A stretch of 64,000 bases of DNA, from NCBI GenBank assembly GCA_963693085.1, contig OY856414.1:262536001-262600000 (forward strand), written 5' to 3'. Below, piece after piece: positions 1 to 10,840 of the stretch (the first letter of the stretch is position 1; each line of letters opens with the position of its first letter). Under the pieces are notes generated by a model. The model was not told the origin of the DNA. It made no database searches and saw only the letters and a list, made by a program, of their open reading frames with translations. A program made the translations under genes and the position numbers. Origin of the DNA: Alisma plantago-aquatica (taxonomy: Eukaryota > Streptophyta > Magnoliopsida > Alismatales > Alismataceae).

Positions 1-66
1 AGACTAGGACGCAATTTTCTTTCATGCAAAACAAACATTACAAACATTTGGACTGTAATAAGGCCC

Positions 67-97
67 GAGTCAGCACATGCGCCACATGTGCTAACTC
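67..97. repeat. Imperfect inverted repeat, 13-bp arms
   Basis: Arms 67-79 (GAGTCAGCACATG) and 85-97 (CATGTGCTAACTC) pair with one mismatch around a 5-nt spacer. Function unknown. Confidence 0.6.
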
Positions 98-367
98 TTT
101 TGCTTTAAGAGCCATCGCCTTAGTTTTATTAACCGGGATGGGTAATACCATCTGAGGCCGACAGCTTAGTCTGAGGCCAATGATGTTTTGCTCATCAGCT
201 GCGGTTTAAACCATTTTGTTTTAATGGGAGGCAATCCAACCTGCACCTTGTGTGCACCCTTACCGGGCGGCGGGGCCTTGAGGAGCACAAGGGTCGAGCC
301 GACGGTTGGACTTGCCGACTTACGCGTTGACAGCCGACACGCACCCCTGTTTTACTGTTGAGTTAGC

Positions 368-375
368 TATATAAG
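368..375 (+). promoter_or_regulatory. TATA-like box
   Basis: TATATAAG followed by a GC-richer stretch. It precedes the CG-word region and the small gag-like frame, so it could be the promoter of the element at the left edge. No independent support. Confidence 0.3.
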
Positions 376-479
376 GAGGCGAGTTTTTACCGTATCGGGT
401 TCGTTGCCTTATTGTTTTCACACTCCCGTATCGTGCTAGAGAACTTGTGCTTCCGCTCCCGTGTCGCGCAAGGTTGAAA

Positions 480-905
480 CTCTCCCGTGTTGAGCGAGAG
501 CAAGAACACAATAAGGTATCGCCCGACATTCCTATCGCCCCGCTAACCTTGTCGACCGACACGTATCTTCCTCAACTTGTCCCCTTTCGATCTTGTGTCA
601 CCCGATGTGGATATCGCGCAACGTCCTTTTATTCGCGATTGCCCGATACACCTTGTCGGGTGACAACCGTGTCGCCCATCCTTATAACGCCTTGACTGAT
701 TTGTTGTCGGGAGACACGTGCTTTTCTTCTTGAAAGTAAGCCGTATCGAGCATCTTCTCCTACCGACACCTTATCGCCCGAGACGCCCGTATCGAGCGAC
801 AGATCTGCACGTGTTTCTCGACCTATCACCCTGATACGTATCGCGCGTTTGATCCCGTAGCGTGACAGGCGATACCCACCTCTCGTGTCGGGCACATGAT
901 CTCAC
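480..905. repeat. Degenerate CG-rich word array (TCGCCCGACAC / GTATCGGG family)
   Basis: Short words built on tcgcccgac, cccgacac and gtatcg recur many times without a fixed period. They include the near-palindrome TTGTCGGGTGACAA at 653-666, and CACGTG sites at 715-720 and 808-813. The same words reappear at 2699-3440. This CG density contrasts with the AT-rich surroundings. Confidence 0.6.
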
Positions 906-1042
906 CTATGAATCCTATGTGTCGCCCGATGCGAGATGAGGGAAAATCTTTGTACAGAGAGATAACCAATTATTCATTTATTCTTTGTCTATAAAGTTAA
1001 CATATTTAATAAAGGTATTTTCCTTATTATTGATTTACAGAA

Positions 1043-1222
1043 ATGGCTCGCATCAAGACAACTGCTGTCCCAGTTGACGCACAGGACAGAAGAATCTACC
1101 CGGAGACTGCCGCGGAAGGGCAGTCTGCCAGGCCTAAGCGCCCAAACCCTGGGCCAGCTAGGACGTCGACAATAAGGAAGAAAGCTAGGGTTGAAGAGGT
1201 GGCAACACCAATATTACGATGA
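1043..1222 (+). pseudogene. Short gag-like N-terminal fragment (59 aa)
   Basis: An ATG at 1043 opens a 59-codon basic frame ending at TGA 1220-1222. Reading on in the same frame gives further basic, proline-rich sequence broken by more stops, so this looks like the damaged start of a longer protein. The N-terminus MARIKTTAVPV resembles the start of the chromovirus gag at 6766 (MAHTKIVAIPV), which suggests a retroelement Gag N-terminus. No Gag core or zinc knuckle is visible. It could also belong to a non-autonomous element. Confidence 0.35.
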
Positions 1223-2462
1223 GGTGATAAAGATGATTCAACCATTCCTGGATACACAAGCAAGCAAGTGGCACGAACTCCAGTTCTGCCACCGCAGTCT
1301 GCAGCAACTTCATTTATCCAACGACTGCGGCATCCACGTCCTGGAATAGATAACAAGCAAAGAAAAGCCTGACCAGCTCCACCACACCTTCTATCACAGC
1401 AAAAGAGGAGAATACGTGTGGGAGCTTCTAACAGACGCAGGCACAACCTCACTGGAATAAATACATTATCTCACCTTATCTACTTCACAACTCTGGGACA
1501 GAGTGTGGAGTAAGTTTGGGGGGGGGTACCATGTACCAGTGAGGGAGGTACAAATTTTTGAAATTTTGTTAACTCTATTTCTTTGTTCTTTTGTATACAT
1601 ATTCGTTATTCTTTTGTGTACATATATATGTTCATACCAAAAACTTTGAAAAATTTCTTATTTTCTTCCCATGCATATGTATAAAGTTGCTATAATTGTA
1701 AAAATCTATTGCGACTTCTTGCAAAGTTTGTTTTCTTTGTGCTTATTGAGATACAAGTTGTTGTCATATCTTTTTGATAATGCTGCCTCAAACAAACCGA
1801 AGATTACGTTTTGACTTGCCAAAAATTTCAAAAAAAAAAGTCTCGCAAACAGCTAAGAGACGAGTGTGGAGAAGGAAAAAGCTGCCCAAACAGCAAGAAA
1901 TCTCTTTGTTTTCCCTTACCCAACGAAAATACCAAAAAGAGAAAGAAGCCTTATGAGTGTGAATAAAAGTATGAGAGTTGTGCCCAATAAAAGAAAAGAA
2001 AAAATATACACACTCATTTTTCCAAAAGTACCCATCTTTAGGCATGGTAGATCCGGGGCAGTGGTACGTAGGATGTGAAATCACTGCTCTAAAGCCAACT
2101 GGCTTGGACTGCAGGGACCACTTGCCCGCTAACGGACCCTTACCTGGATGGACTGATGGGAAATGAGAGAAAAACCCCAAAAAGCCTTAGCCTACCCTTT
2201 ACACAACTTTCTGCCCCAAAAATAAAGCTGTTTGGTGTGTAAGCTAACTTCGGAATCATACAGCAAGTCTCGCCGAAGCTGTAGAGAAGAATTCCACTTT
2301 AATAAATAGGGCAGGAAACGCAAGATCTTTTGTTTGTAGTGAGACAACATTATCCTTAAGGCATCGCGATTCTTGTTTCACCTTTTGTACAGAAAACTAC
2401 GCCAAGCAAGAAGAAGCATTACTAAATAAAGTTTAAATATTGATTGAGGACAATCAAAACGC
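1223..2462 (+). other. Non-coding internal region with a purine-tract motif
   Basis: No coding signal beyond scattered basic fragments. At 1511-1526 a TAAGTTT plus nine-G run resembles the 'aagtttgggg' polypurine tracts of Athila/Tat-type Gypsy elements. It is followed by a GGTAC/GTACC inverted repeat (1525-1537). The remainder is AT-rich. Confidence 0.35.
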
Positions 2463-2475
2463 TAAGTTTGGGGGA
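2463..2475 (+). other. Polypurine-tract-like motif
   Basis: CTAAGTTTGGGGG is typical of the sequence just before the 3' LTR in plant Athila/Tat elements. It lies about 950 bp downstream of the similar motif at 1511. A small inverted repeat (caccaa/ttggtg) follows, but no clear LTR start. Confidence 0.4.
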
Positions 2476-2698
2476 GTCGATAACACCAATTTTGGTGATG
2501 TTTTTGCTTTGTTTTCTGTTATCAAAACTGCCATTTTCTGCTATTTTCCTCTCTTTTATAAGCACTTTCACAATAATTGGCCAAGCAAGGCTCTAACTCC
2601 AATATTTCCATTCTTTGCAGTATTTTCCCTCATTTTGGTACAATAAGGGCCGTCCCGGCCCATGAATAAGTCCAAGTCTATTTCGGCCTCCCAGATGC

Positions 2699-3440
2699 CC
2701 GATACAACCTCTGCCTGACAGGGTGGAGTAACACAATGACGCACGACAAAGGGACGCTGACGATAAGAAACGGACGGACGACACGCCTTCTACCCGACAG
2801 GGAGCCAAAGCTCGCCTCGACAACCCAAGCTTGTCGGGCGACACAACCACCCACCGGCAGGCACGCCACCCGTCACGTGACCGATAGCCGACACCCTGCA
2901 TCGAGTGATATCCAGTATCAGCCGTCCACCAACCCGCGAATAAGGGGGACACGTGGTGCTTCAAGCACCATAACTTCCCCAACCGCTGCCTATAAATAGC
3001 AGCTACAGGAAGCCGAAAAGACAGTTCGGACAGTTGGGAACCTTGAGCTATCTTCAGAGGAAACTGCGAGAGCAAAGTGTATCGCGCCCCAGTGCTCATG
3101 TCGGGCGACACTGGGTGAGCTCTTCCTCATCCCGAGAGGGAGGGGATGGTTCACTTAGGACTGTCCCGGGCGACACTATGGGCCGATATCAGCCAATGTA
3201 GATGAGCGAGACGAGCGCCCGACGATAGAACACGTCGCTCTGTGCCCGACACAATATCGAACCCGATACGCTTCGCCCGTCATGCATGCCGCCCAGAGGG
3301 TGTGCCGCTCGACTTGAGAGCGTATCGGCCATGGTCCTTGAGCGATACAGTTGACCGTCTCAGTGTGCCGCCCGACACTACTGTATCGGGCTAGGCCCCT
3401 GACCGATATCGGGCAGGGAGAGTCGCTGTAGTCTGTCGAC
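2699..3440. repeat. Degenerate CG-rich word array (TGTCGGGCGACA family)
   Basis: Words cccgacac, gtatcgg and tcgggcgac recur on both sides of the TATA box. The exact 12-mer near-palindrome TGTCGGGCGACA occurs at 2832-2843 and 3099-3110. The same vocabulary is present at 480-905, which suggests that both stretches come from the same element family. There is no constant period, so this is not a simple satellite. Confidence 0.6.
2873..2998 (+). promoter_or_regulatory. G-box / ABRE-like pair plus TATA box
   Basis: TATAAATA sits at 2991-2998. Upstream are ACACGTGG (2949-2956), a canonical abscisic-acid response element core, and the palindrome TCACGTGA (2873-2880). In plants, CACGTG sites bind bZIP and bHLH factors, and two sites close to a TATA box suggest hormone- or light-responsive transcription. 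The motifs are seen directly; responsiveness is inference. Confidence 0.5.
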
Positions 3441-4140
3441 CTTCTACATCAAGAGGGCGACACATAGTTTTAATTTTGTTATTTAATTCTTTATTCTACG
3501 CAATGTATTAAGACCTTTAATGTTTATGGGAATGGAAAAGTTTAATTACTTGTTGCTCTATGCTTGGTACATATGTTGGATGACTGCCATGTTTGATATC
3601 TGAACGCTAGCTTGCATGTTTGGATCGCGTTTTGCTTAGCTACCGAACCGTGTTTTCCCGTCGCAACAGCTTCGAGAGTCGTGTTGTGGCTCTAGTGTTT
3701 GGTCTGATTCTGGAGTACGAGAGTGCCTGGAACGGAGTTGTTTCAGTAACACTCCACTCTAACTTAAGCCCAACAACCTCGAGAGGGGTGTTGATGCAGC
3801 GGTTAGGGGTACCCGCTCTGAGAGGAGGGGTGCAGGATGTTACTGCTGCCGCTTGTTTTACCGTAGTCTTATCCTTCGTACTTAGCTCAGCTCTAGTTTT
3901 ATCTTCCTATTTCCATTGCATGAAAACCACTAAAAATTGCTAAATGCTAAAACCTTAAATCTTTCTTGTAACTCCAGTTGGAGATAGTTTTTCTTATTTT
4001 ACTTGTGACACCTTGCTGATTCCCTTCTGGGAATTTTATCATCTTTTATACCTACCGGAGTGTAGCGTGTCGATTCTGGATTCTCAACACTGCCCCCTTG
4101 TCCCTGTGTTTGACCCCGTATGACTACTTCGACCCCGTAA

Positions 4141-4240
4141 ACAAAGTTGTGGGGGCCTAGAAGGATTCATGTTTATAAATGTAAAAGCTCGACTACCTCA
4201 AATCTGCCTCCACTTTTGGACGCGAGATTTAGGCCGGTCA
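4141..4240. other. Junction segment before the truncated chromovirus LTR
   Basis: This stretch does not match the upstream part of the chromovirus 3' LTR. It carries 'atctgcctcca', which recurs 60 bp later inside the LTR and may be the microhomology at which the LTR was truncated or recombined. Confidence 0.3.
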
Positions 4241-4277
4241 GAGAGTCCCCAATTCAACAGGGATCTGCCTCCAACCA

Positions 4278-4285
4278 TATATATA
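4278..4285 (+). promoter_or_regulatory. TATA box of the chromovirus 5' LTR
   Basis: TATATATA within a stretch conserved in both LTRs. Probable pol II promoter of the element. Confidence 0.6.
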
Positions 4286-5680
4286 GGGGAGGGTTCGTGG
4301 GGGCACCAACATTCAAACTCAACAACCCATGACATTTGGAGAGCTGTAAGGATCCATTACATGCGATCAATTTGAAGATCAACCCTGACCTTCCCCCTCG
4401 TCCACCCAGTTTGCCTCGCTGGAGTCTGGCAAGTTGGCGGCGGTGCTAGCATGGTTAGGATGAGCAATTGAAGGCCTCGTCAGGTTCGGTGAGGGACGGA
4501 AGAGCCTTATGGATCCTCGCCTTGATCACAGGTGGCCATTATCCTAGTGTCAACTACAAGGTTGACCATCACATCAGCAAGCAGAGTCGCGAGGTTGAAG
4601 AAGAAGACCCCGTGAAATTACCCGAGTGCCCTCCCATCTCCTTCTATCCAGGTAAGGACATTTTGGTCCTTCACAACTTAAATCAAAGATAGGCACACGA
4701 TTCCTGAGCTGTAGGATGCCGCGTGGTCCAACGGACCATTGATCAAACGATCCTCATTTTTCTAGGGTTTTCGAATAAATCAGTTAAAAGGATTTTCATT
4801 ACAAAAATCATATCTTTTGTTAGAAAACTCAGATGAGGAAAGTTTATACATGAAAATTGATCAGAAAAATATGAGGAATAAGTTAAAAATAGTTTAGAAA
4901 CCTAAATCAGTATATTTTTGCAAAAGTGTATAATTTTGATGGAAAAAGTATTAATTGTGGTTAGAAACCCTAATTGATGATAAAGGGGTAGATTTAATAG
5001 TACAAATAAGTTAATTCAAGTCAGGTTAACTTGTTTAATGATAAAGATGAATCTTAACTTGTTTTGAAGATGAAATTGCAATATTTAAGGTTTTTAACCT
5101 AATATGATGGTTAATATACTTATAAACCCTAAATAGGAAAAAAAGAAAAGAAAAGTGCTTGTAATCCGAAATTAGGGTTTCATGTTGCTACAAGATGATC
5201 TTTGGATCTTTTGTGAAAGAAAGATGAGATAATTAGGGTTTGTGAGTAATTTTATAAAATTAGGGTTTAAAATAATAAAAATGAAGTGAAACCCTCACTG
5301 TAATCAAAACCCTAAAAAGGTCTAGTAACCCTAGGAAACAACTAGGATTAATAGACCATGATTACATGATTAATGATAGGAAAATTGGATGCCTATTTCA
5401 AGATCAACTTGGGTGTGCTTGCTTGGTTTCTTGATTGGTTGAATTATTTTTGCATTCAAGTTAGCTTGATAGGTATGTGGTTAATTATGGTTAATCACAT
5501 TAGTTTCTTGAGGGTTTTGTCAGATGGTTAATCACATTGAATGCAATCTATCAGTTTGGATGTTCATACCTGCAAATTATAAAGCGATTATGATTATCAC
5601 AATTGTAATATACATGTGTATTCTCGCACCTACATGCCACCCTGATGGATGATGTAAAAAGGCCAAGCCCAGGCGGGAAG

Positions 5681-5820
5681 ACCAATGGGCACCATGAGAG
5701 GTGATCCCAGACACCAAGCTCGGGAATGAGAAGGTGGTCTATGTTGCATGACTACTGGGCACCATGAGGGGTGACCCCAAGCACCAAACTTGAGATTGAG
5801 AAGGTGGCCTTAGGTCAATG
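5681..5820 (+). repeat. Two tandem 70-bp repeats in the 5' LTR
   Basis: Units 5681-5750 and 5751-5820 share 'tgggcaccatgag', 'caccaa' and 'gagaaggtgg' at matching positions. The same duplication occurs in the 3' LTR (13670-13809), so it predates this insertion. Confidence 0.7.
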
Positions 5821-6307
5821 GCAAAAGAGAAACCCTAGAGGGGGTATTCCAGGGTTAGGGCAAAAGCGGTGGAGAATGACACATTGAAAATGTAAATTGG
5901 CTTGTTAATTACCTTGATTATGATAATTAGTTTGTTAGCCATATTTGTGAAATTTTGGTTGTCCCCACATACCGGCATATTCTTATATGCCGACCGACAT
6001 TTTTTTGTCGGTGTTTTAGGTACAACCATTGGAAAGAACAAACAATAAAGTGACACATTGTGAAAATAAGAAATAAAGTGTAAGGAGGATTAGATAGAAG
6101 AGATTCAAGCGATCGATAAAAATAGATTTCCAAAGTTTTTAAAAGGTATGCAAAGTTTTATTTTATACCAGATTTCAGTTTAGTTAGTAGAATTTCATAA
6201 TTATTGCTGATTATTTGCTGAACCTTTGATCTGATTTATTGGGATAACGACTCTGACCACTTGGTCTCCCTTAAGTGGGGGTTACCAGGAGGCGGGGTCG
6301 TTACATT

Positions 6308-6319
6308 TGGTATCAGAGC
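6308..6319 (+). other. Primer-binding site, initiator-Met tRNA
   Basis: TGGTATCAGAGC, complementary to the 3' end of initiator methionine tRNA, starts two bases after the LTR end. It primes minus-strand cDNA synthesis. Confidence 0.9.
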
Positions 6320-6765
6320 ATATGTTCCTCAACTAATCTTTAACAATTATTAAATTTTACAAATTCTATGGAACCGAGGGAGTTATTAGAGGATTTTCTG
6401 AAAGACAGAGGTGTCTAGAAAAGGATCACGTTCGGGGGCTGGCAATATTTTCCTCCGCACCACTAGTCGGAATAGGAGGATTCCCAGATTTGTGTGACTG
6501 TCTGGACGATGTCTTAGGATTTGACTCGAAATAAGATACCTTAAGGACTCTCTCATCTTGTTCATCCCTTCTCAACTCAAATGCTGTTAAGTATTTTAAG
6601 GATTAGGATTTTGTCTCTCTTCCTCACCCTCTTGAGGTATGGGTAAAGTTGATAAGGTTTAAGGAATCCTCCACCAAATTAATAAAATATATGTAATTAA
6701 GATGTCATCGACATAAGTATAATTAGTTAGGTATAGACTAAAGGTCTGTTTGTGTGCTTGTGTAG
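6320..6765 (+). other. Untranslated leader of the chromovirus
   Basis: No frame or recognised motif between the primer site and the gag ATG. AT-rich towards its end. Confidence 0.6.
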
Positions 6766-7947
6766 ATGGCTCATACAAAGATCGTGGCTATCCCGGTTGC
6801 CGCCAACGGTGGTTGGCCTCCCCGCAAAGAGAATGGGTCTTCTGAGAAGAGGAAGCGGAACCATGGTGGTGAAACTTCAAAGAAGAGAAAGAGACCTGAA
6901 GAAACTGTACATGAGGCCCCCAACCCTGAACCAATACCCTTCAGCAACCCTGAACAAGAAGAGGGACCGGGATATGAGGAACAACATGTGTACGAGGAGG
7001 TAGCCCTGATGGAGGAGGACCAAGATGGTGGTCCAGAACTGGCTACGGTAGTCCACACTACGAATGCGGTGTAGATGGAGCAACAGGAACGATTGACTGA
7101 GGCTATCAGTGCCTTGGCCCTCAGGGACATAGCTAGAGATGAGAATGGCAAGCCATTACCTATTCATCCTCGACTGGGAGCCACCATCTTGGACTTCGTC
7201 AAGTTGAACATCGAGAAGTTCTGGGGAGAAGATAAGTCTGAAGTAGTCAACAAGGCAGAGGCTTGGCTGCATGCAGTCAAGAATGGATTCCGTATGCTTG
7301 AGGTACAACCAAACAAGAAGGTTCTCTTTGCTGCTCACCTCTTGGAAGGTGCAGCTAAGATATGGTGGGAGAACCATATCATGGGAAGATACTTAAGCAA
7401 AGAACCTATGGTGTGGACTGATTTCAAGACCATCTTCACCTTCAGATTCATCCCCATCTCAGCCAAGAAGGAGAAAGAAAGAGAGTTCACTAACATGACT
7501 CAAGGAAGCTCGTCAATTGTGGACTTTGGTCACAAGTTCCGCATCCTGGAACATTTCAGACACATGATGGATGAAGATAGGAGGGTGGATCACTTCATAG
7601 AGCTCCTGCACCCTACCATAAATCCCCATGTGATGGCTAGTAAGCCAAAGACCTTCTCGGAAGCCTACAACACCGCCTTGGACATGTAAAGGACGGTGAT
7701 GCCTACACAGAATCTCTCCAAGGGATACCTGGGTTTCACTGAAGAAGCTCAGGGGTAGATGCATGAACACAAGAAGGGGCAAGGGCACAACCACAACAAA
7801 AGCAAGCATGGGCACAAAGGCAAGCCTCGTGGTCGCCTCCAACAATGTCACACCTATGGACGGACACATCCTGGGAAGTGCCACTTTGAGAAGAAGGCGT
7901 GTTTCAGATGTCAGCAAGAGGGACGCTTCATCGCCAATTTCCCTTAG
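6766..7947 (+). pseudogene. gag: Chromovirus gag (interrupted)
   Basis: Gag forms the cytoplasmic particle that packages element RNA. The reading starts at ATG 6766 and stays in one frame but is cut by stops at 7072, 7687, 7756 and 7945. The first ~100 codons are very basic (KRKR, KKRKR), like a nuclear-localisation region. The retrotransposon Gag core follows at about 7190-7690, with AAKIWWENH and a TFRFIP motif. A CCHC-like knuckle lies near 7894-7947 (CFRCQQEGRFIANFP), with its last histidine/cysteine positions degraded. Several stops fall at codons one C-to-T change away from Gln. Protease follows downstream in the same frame. Confidence 0.85.
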
Positions 7948-8181
7948 CCCGACCCAAGAGGACCTTTGGGGTCACAACCTGTGGCAGCAAAACTAGTGGC
8001 TACAACACCCCCAACAGGGGCACCAGCTGGGGCACCTCCAGCTGGAGAGAGGAGGCAAGCTAGAGTGTTCACCATCGACAATGAAGAAGCTCAAGTGAAT
8101 GCTAATAGGCTGATCGAGGGTAATAACCCCTAGAGTTTTCCTTTTTGGTTAGTAGATCATGTAGTAGTTTTTTGATGTGGT

Positions 8182-8472
8182 ATGAACTATGTAGGCCTGT
8201 TGGAAGTCATGGGACAAAATATGAAAGCACTTTTTGGTTCTGGTTCTACTAATACTTTTATTTTGAGAAATCTGGAAACTATGCTTTGTTTGGATATCAA
8301 GGATTTGGATGTCACAACCCCGAGTGGTCATATTTATACATCTCTTTTGAAAACCCCCATCTTGCCAGTAAAGTATCTGAACCATGAGCTTCCCATTGAC
8401 TTCATCCTTCTTGATATGAATGATTTTGATGTAATCATCTGTATGGATTGGCTTTCCACCTACAGATCCTAG
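8182..8472 (+). pseudogene. Chromovirus aspartic protease (degraded)
   Basis: Resembles the retroviral-type aspartic protease that cleaves the polyprotein. The active-site region reads LFGSGSTNTFI where the family has a D-S/T-G-A-like triad, so the catalytic Asp appears lost. The later hydrophobic segment (FDVIICMDWLS) fits the family's usual 'DVILGMDWL' strand. It is in the same frame as gag, separated by stops at 8131 and 8173, and ends at TAG 8470. Confidence 0.75.
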
Positions 8473-8565
8473 ATTGACTCTAGAGAGAAGAAGATTCTTA
8501 TTAGGAAAACCGACCATCCACACTTCACCATTCGAGGAAGGAAGGATGCGATAAATAGCCTTTAT

Positions 8566-9900
8566 GTGTCCGTCTTGAAAGCTGAACGGATGCTATCCAA
8601 AGGTTGTCGATCCTACCTAGCCATAGTTACCGTACCTGAGGTTAATGGGCGATCATTAGAAGAGATAGAGGTGGTTCGGGAGTATGCAGATGTGTTTCCA
8701 GATGATCTACCAGGGATTCCCCCTGAGCGGGAGGTAGATTTATCCATCGAATTAGCTCCTGGGACTAACTCTATGTCTAAGGCACCCTATAGAATGGCCC
8801 CTGTAGAGTTGCTTGAGTTGAAAACCCACTTGTAGGATTTGTTGGATAAAGGCTTTATCCATCCTAGTACATCACCTTGGGGAGAACCAGTCCTCTTTGT
8901 GAAGAAGAAGGATGGGTTTCTTCGGATGTGTATTGACTATCAGATGATCAACCAGGAAACCATTACGAACAAGTATCCTTTGCCTAGAATAGATGACCTG
9001 TTTGACCAACTCAAATCAGCTCGAGTCTTTTCCAAGAACGATTTGAGGTCAGGATACCACCAGGTAAGAGTGAGAAGAGAGGATATACCTAAAACGACTT
9101 TCCGAACCCGATATGGCCACTATGAGTTTGTGGTCATGCCATTTGGATTATCCAATGCACCTAGTGTCTTTATGAACCTCATGAACAATGTGTTCCAGCC
9201 TTTCCTTGACTCTTTTGTGATAGTGTTCATAGATGACATTTTGGTGTACTCAGATGACCTAGACAACACCGTGACCACCTGGGTAGAGTCCTTGATATCT
9301 TGAGAAAGCATAAGTTTTTCAAAAAGTTCTCAAAATGTGAGTTTTGGTTGGACCAAGTCATGTTTCTTGGACACATCATCTCAGGAGGAACAATCACCAT
9401 AGATCCAGCCAAAGTATCGGTAGTTTGAGACTGTCCGACACCAAAGAACCCCTCCGAGATTCACAGCTTCTTGGGGTTGGCCGGATACTACCATCGCTTC
9501 ATCAAGGATTTCGCAAAGACTGCGTTGCCACTGACCATGTTAACCCTAAAGGATGTGAAGTTCGTGTGGTCTGACATATGTGAAGCTTGCTTCCAGGAGT
9601 TGAAGAAGAAGCTGACCATCGCCCCTGTGTTGACTCTACCTTCTGACAATGAGGGTTTCATGATATTCACCGATGCTTCCAAGATGGGACTTGGCTATGT
9701 GTTAGAACAGAATCGGAACGTGGTTGCATATGCTTCCCGACAACTCAAGCCCACTTAGGTGAATTATCCAACACATGACCTAGAGCTAGATGCTATTATC
9801 CATGCCTTGAAGATATGGAGGCATTACATGTACGATGCTACCTTCAAGATCTTCACTGACCACAAGAGCTTAGAGTACCTACTGACACAAAGAGACCTGA
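8566..9900 (+). pseudogene. pol: Chromovirus reverse transcriptase and RNase H (broken)
   Basis: Copies element RNA into DNA. The N-terminal part (8566-8835) ends at a TAG where related proteins have Gln. The palm region 8839-9303 carries VLFVKKKDG, a motif A reading [19 protein letters not shown], and the catalytic [11 protein letters not shown]. The frame changes after about 9300. The thumb and the RNase H start (MIFTDASKMGLGYVL) read in another frame from 9471 to 9758, and the RNase H end ([10 protein letters not shown]) is near 9855. At least one frameshift and several stops make it non-functional. Confidence 0.9.
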
Positions 9901-10080
9901 ACCTAGTTTGAGTCAGAAGCAGCTCAGGTGTGCAGCTATTTTATCCAGACAGTGGAAGAGTTTGGAGGAGATTGTGGAGTGGACTCCACCACCATTAGAG
10001 GATCGAGTTCGTTTGGCTAATATCCAGATCCAATCTGAGTTTTTGAATGAGATCATAACAACACAGTTGACAGTGAGGAG

Positions 10081-10832
10081 ATGGACAAGATGAAAGGTTT
10101 AATGATGAAGCCACAAACTCGTCTATCCATGGGAGTAGACGAAGGAATAAGGTTTGAGAATCACATATGGGTTCCAGCGTATTCATCGATAAAGGAATGT
10201 ATCTTGCAAGAGGCTCATGGATCCAAATACACAGTGCACCCAGGAACTACTAAGATGTTCAAGGACTTGCAGAGGTTTTTCTGGTGGCCAGGAATGAAGA
10301 AAGACATTGTGACATGTGTGGCCAGCTGTCTTACGTGCCAAATGGTGAATGCTGAATACCAACGACCCAATGGGCTTTTACAGTTGATAGAGATTCTAGA
10401 ATGGAAATGGGAGAAGATCACCATGGATTTTGTGGTAGGTCTACCCCGGACCAGGAAAGGTCATGATGCGATAGGTTGTGGTAGATCGTCTTACCAAGTC
10501 AGCACACTTACTTGTCTTAAAGACCACTGCTAAGGTGTCAGACCTAGATGAGTTGTACATCAGAGAGATAATGTGTTTGCATGGCGTACCAGGGTCGATC
10601 ATCTCAGATAGAGACCCAAAGTTTACTTCCAAGTTGTAGAATCAAGTTCAAGAAGAACTTGGTACCAGGTTGAAGTTTAGTACCGCTTATCACCCCCAGA
10701 CGGATGGTCAGTCAGAAAGGACGATCCAGGCATTAGAAGATTTGTTGAGAGCTTGTGTGCTCGTTTGGTGTGGCTCATGGGAATAATACCTACCTTTAGC
10801 TGAGTTTGCCTACAACAACAACTACCAAGCCA
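10081..10832 (+). pseudogene. Chromovirus integrase: zinc domain and catalytic core (broken)
   Basis: Inserts cDNA into the genome. The HHCC zinc domain is visible at about 10200-10350 (EAHGSKYTVHPG ... CVASCLTCQ). The core begins at MDFVVGLPRT, changes frame near 10470, then shows the second Asp in SDRDPKF and the catalytic Glu region in TDGQSERTIQ (about 10700). The DDE residues are present but spread over two frames, with extra stops near 10638 and 10786. Confidence 0.88.
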
Positions 10833-10840
10833 GTATCGGG

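Larger units (their letters stand above)
1..1042 (+). mobile_element. LTR- or leader-like stretch of an unidentified retrotransposon
   Basis: No long frame. The stretch holds a TATA-like box at 368-375, a CG-rich region of repeated words (480-905), and an AT-rich tail ending in a splice-acceptor-like ttacag just before the small gag-like frame at 1043. This order (promoter, untranslated leader, gag start) is what a 5' LTR plus leader would show. The left edge lies outside the window and no primer-binding site was recognised, so the assignment is inference. Confidence 0.3.
2476..4140 (+). mobile_element. Probable LTR of an unidentified Gypsy-type element
   Basis: It follows a polypurine-like tract and contains, in order, a CG-word region, two G-boxes, a TATA box (2991), a second CG-word region, and an AT-rich R/U5-like tail. 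That order matches the U3-R-U5 layout of a long LTR. The matching partner LTR is not in the window and no terminal TG/CA pair could be fixed, so the boundaries are approximate. Confidence 0.35.
4241..6305 (+). repeat. 5' LTR of the chromovirus, truncated at its start
   Basis: Collinear with 12241-14296 of the 3' LTR with scattered substitutions and small indels, ending in the same TTACA. Homology stops abruptly at 4241. The 3' LTR continues about 740 bp further upstream, to 11498, so the 5' copy has lost most of its U3. It keeps its TATA box. Confidence 0.9.

Noticed and set aside
2593..3111. 172-codon minus-strand ORF
   Set aside because: Falls across the CG-word array, which is stop-poor by composition. 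No domain and antisense to the promoter.
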